From the NCBI GenBank assembly GCA_016866235.1, contig VGMW01000005.1, forward strand, positions 62,001-126,000: DNA of 64,000 nucleotides, in the 5' to 3' direction. The position numbers and the translations under genes were made by a program. The stretch's first letter is position 1; every line of letters begins with the position of its first letter. Of this stretch, positions 62,269 to 64,000 are shown piece after piece. This DNA is from Bacteroidota bacterium (GTDB lineage: Bacteria; Bacteroidota; Bacteroidia; Cytophagales; Cyclobacteriaceae). The notes beneath the pieces are model-generated. The model ran no database searches and had not been told where the DNA came from. It worked only from the letters and a program-made list of their open reading frames with translations.

Positions 62269-62942
62269 TGGGGATTATTATAATTTCTGTTACCAAAAAT
62301 GGTGGTGCCAATCCTGATGAGGGTACTGCCTTCTTCCAGGGCTATTTTGTAGTCACCGCTCATACCCATGGATAATTCTTCCATTGCAATATTTCCGCTG
62401 CAATGGTCTTTTTTGAGTTCATTAAATATGGAACGCAGTTCCTGGAACTCTGATCTGACTTGGGCATGATCTTCTGTAAAAGTGGCCATCCCCATCAGGC
62501 CTTTGATTTGGATCCAGTTCATTTTATGGATGAAGGGGAGGGCATCAAGCAATTCCTTTCGGTCGAATCCAAACTTACTTTCCTCTTTTGCAATATGGAT
62601 TTGAAGCAGGCAAGGAATTTTTCGTTGAAATTTTTCGCCCTGTTTATTGATTTCTTCCAAAAGTCTAAGGCTATCCACGGAATGGATCAAAGAAACAAAG
62701 GGTGCAATAAACTTAACCTTATTGCGCTGCAGGTGACCGATCATATGCCATTGTATATCTTTTGGCAGTGCCTCAGCTTTATCGGTCAATTCCTGAACCT
62801 TATTTTCTCCAAAAATCCTTTGTCCGCAATCGTAGGCCTCCTGGATGGCTTCTGCAGGATGCGTTTTGCTAACGGCCACCAGGCGAGCGCGGTACGGAGC
62901 CAGTTCATTAGAAACCTCTGTTATTTTCGACGCGATTTGCAT
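62265..62942 (-). CDS. YggS-family PLP homeostasis protein
   Basis: This is a non-catalytic PLP-binding protein (PLPHP) implicated in vitamin B6 and amino acid balance. The PLP lysine is in LVAVSKTHP. The family segments CGQRIFGENKVQELTDK, IQWHMIGHLQRNKVKFI and LSMGMSGDYKIALEEGSTLIRIGTTIFG (cited by its core LSMGMSGDYKIA) are present. At 225 residues it is a single barrel domain. It is the first gene of the yggS-DUF423-mnmE run and is divergent from the GH3-family gene. Confidence 0.94.
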   Translation of the reverse strand: MQIASKITEVSNELAPYRARLVAVSKTHPAEAIQEAYDCGQRIFGENKVQELTDKAEALPKDIQWHMIGHLQRNKVKFIAPFVSLIHSVDSLRLLEEINKQGEKFQRKIPCLLQIHIAKEESKFGFDRKELLDALPFIHKMNWIQIKGLMGMATFTEDHAQVRSEFQELRSIFNELKKDHCSGNIAMEELSMGMSGDYKIALEEGSTLIRIGTTIFGNRNYNNPQ

Positions 62943-62990
62943 CCTATTATTAAAAATTCCGTTTAGGGTTCTGATTCGGATGGCGCAAAT

Positions 62991-64000
62991 ATGGCGATTT
63001 TAGGAACCCTTATAAAGAAAGGTCTCAAGCTAAGTCAAACTTTACGGGAAGAGTTTTCTTCACCATTTGATTTGCAAAAAAATGAGTTAAGGGGTCTACT
63101 CTTCGACGCACGAAACACTGATTTCGGTAAGTATTATCAATTTAAATCCTTATTAAAAACCTTTAAGGGAGATCATGCTAAATTCTATGAGGTGTGGAAG
63201 TCCTCCGTTCCGCTGTACGATTACCGAAAAATGCATCGCGAATGGTGGCAGCTTTCTCTGCAGGGTATAAAAAATGTTTCATGGCCTGGCAGGACTAAAT
63301 ATTTTGCCCTTAGCTCCGGTACCAGCGAATCATCGTCAAAATATATTCCCGTTACGAGGCAAATGACAAAAGCCATCCAGCGGACAAGTATCCGACAGAT
63401 TGTTAGTTTGTCACGTTACGATCTTCCATCTAATTTTTTTGAAGGAGGAATTCTGATGATAGGGGGAAGTACTCATCTTAACCGCAGGGGAAGTTATTTT
63501 GAGGGTGACCTGAGTGGTATTCAGGCCGCTCGGTTACCATTTTGGTTTCAGCATTTTTATAAACCAGGCAAGGAAATCGCCAGAAACAGAAATTGGGAAT
63601 CAAAGTTGTTGGACATTGCCAAAAAAGCAAAGGATTGGGATATAACAATTATTGTCGGGGTGCCCGCCTGGATTCAGATTTTAATGGAAAAAATTCTTGA
63701 GCACCATGGGGTCTCCAACATTCATAAAATATGGCCGAATCTTCAGGCATACGTTCACGGAGGTGTGTCTTTCGATCCTTATCGAAAAGGATTTGAAAAA
63801 TTATTGGGTAAACCCATTCACTATATTGAGACCTATCTTGCCTCTGAAGGATTTGTTGCCTATCAGGCCCGTCCAAACCGAAGGACGATGAAGATGGTTT
63901 TGGATAATGGAATCTTTTTTGAATTTATTCCTTTTGATGAAAGGAATTTTACGGATTCAGGCGAAGTAAAGGATTCTGCTGAAACCTTTATGGTTGATCA
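62991..64000 (+). CDS. GH3-family (auxin-responsive promoter family) acyl-adenylating protein, partial
   Basis: The reading frame runs off the right edge; 336 residues are visible. It begins MAILGTLIKKGLKLSQTLRE. The ATP-binding stretch FALSSGTSESSSKYIPVT and the later YLASEGFVAYQ (shared with GH3 acyl-acid-amido synthetases) are present. GH3 proteins in plants join jasmonate or auxin to amino acids through an acyl-adenylate; bacterial homologues are common in Bacteroidota with no settled substrate. I chose the ATG at 62991 because the one at 62980 is in another frame and stops early. Confidence 0.87.
   Translation, partial: MAILGTLIKKGLKLSQTLREEFSSPFDLQKNELRGLLFDARNTDFGKYYQFKSLLKTFKGDHAKFYEVWKSSVPLYDYRKMHREWWQLSLQGIKNVSWPGRTKYFALSSGTSESSSKYIPVTRQMTKAIQRTSIRQIVSLSRYDLPSNFFEGGILMIGGSTHLNRRGSYFEGDLSGIQAARLPFWFQHFYKPGKEIARNRNWESKLLDIAKKAKDWDITIIVGVPAWIQILMEKILEHHGVSNIHKIWPNLQAYVHGGVSFDPYRKGFEKLLGKPIHYIETYLASEGFVAYQARPNRRTMKMVLDNGIFFEFIPFDERNFTDSGEVKDSAETFMVD

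Overview
The window comes from a member of the Bacteroidota, most likely the Cytophagales. The evidence is a SusC/SusD pair, type IX secretion components (PorT and a PorE-like OmpA protein), the Na+-NQR operon, many lipoproteins with Bacteroidota-style lipoboxes, several promoters matching the Bacteroidota consensus (TTG, about 19 nt, TAnnTTTG), and few Shine-Dalgarno sequences. Gene density is high, with short operons on both strands. I saw no rRNA, tRNA, CRISPR array or prophage.

Layout. 1-8.6 kb (minus): Na+-NQR (nqrA, nqrB, partial nqrC), preceded by ettA, a DUF486 membrane protein, a SixA-like phosphatase, a 39-residue lipoprotein and cmk; then ispD and queA, with a small DUF2795 gene on the plus strand. 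8.8-18.9 kb: a MacB-type permease, recA, a barrel protein and putative aminopeptidase pair, a PhoB/PhoR-type two-component system with an RluA-type pseudouridine synthase, and the ribosomal operon rplM-rpsI-rpsB-tsf with clear terminators. 19.2-23.5 kb is a small accessory stretch: a RelE-like toxin with an XRE-Panacea antitoxin, a sulfatase-modifying-factor-like protein without the catalytic cysteines, an orphan receiver domain and a DinB-type polymerase behind a strong palindrome. 23.5-27.2 kb: mnmA, a thioredoxin-like lipoprotein and a CaiB-type CoA transferase.

27.2-46.8 kb is a catabolic region. One long minus-strand run reads susC, susD, Tat-exported flavin amine oxidase, class III aminotransferase, GNAT acetyltransferase, second class III aminotransferase, YtcJ-type amidohydrolase, semialdehyde dehydrogenase and NhaC-type antiporter. 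Together these suggest uptake of an amine or amino-acid-derived compound, deamination to a semialdehyde and oxidation to succinate or a homologous acid; the substrate is inferred only. Beside it lie an SDR, a protein with an IF-2-like N-terminus, an M20 amidohydrolase, a sterol desaturase family enzyme and a saccharopine dehydrogenase family enzyme.

46.9-64 kb: cytidine deaminase, a large ABCG-type transporter with an extra N-terminal domain, two exported proteins of unknown role, an SDR, porT-menG, a PorE-like protein, engB, a DUF5606 protein and a divergent D-aminoacylase-family lipoprotein. Then comes a REP-associated-type tyrosine transposase beside about 0.5 kb of palindromic tandem repeats in two opposed families, followed by mnmE, a DUF423 protein, a YggS-family protein and the start of a GH3-family gene. 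The strongest candidates for new biology are the transposase/repeat block, the Panacea toxin-antitoxin pair, the palindrome at dinB, the amine-catabolic SusCD cluster and the D-aminoacylase homologue lacking canonical metal ligands.
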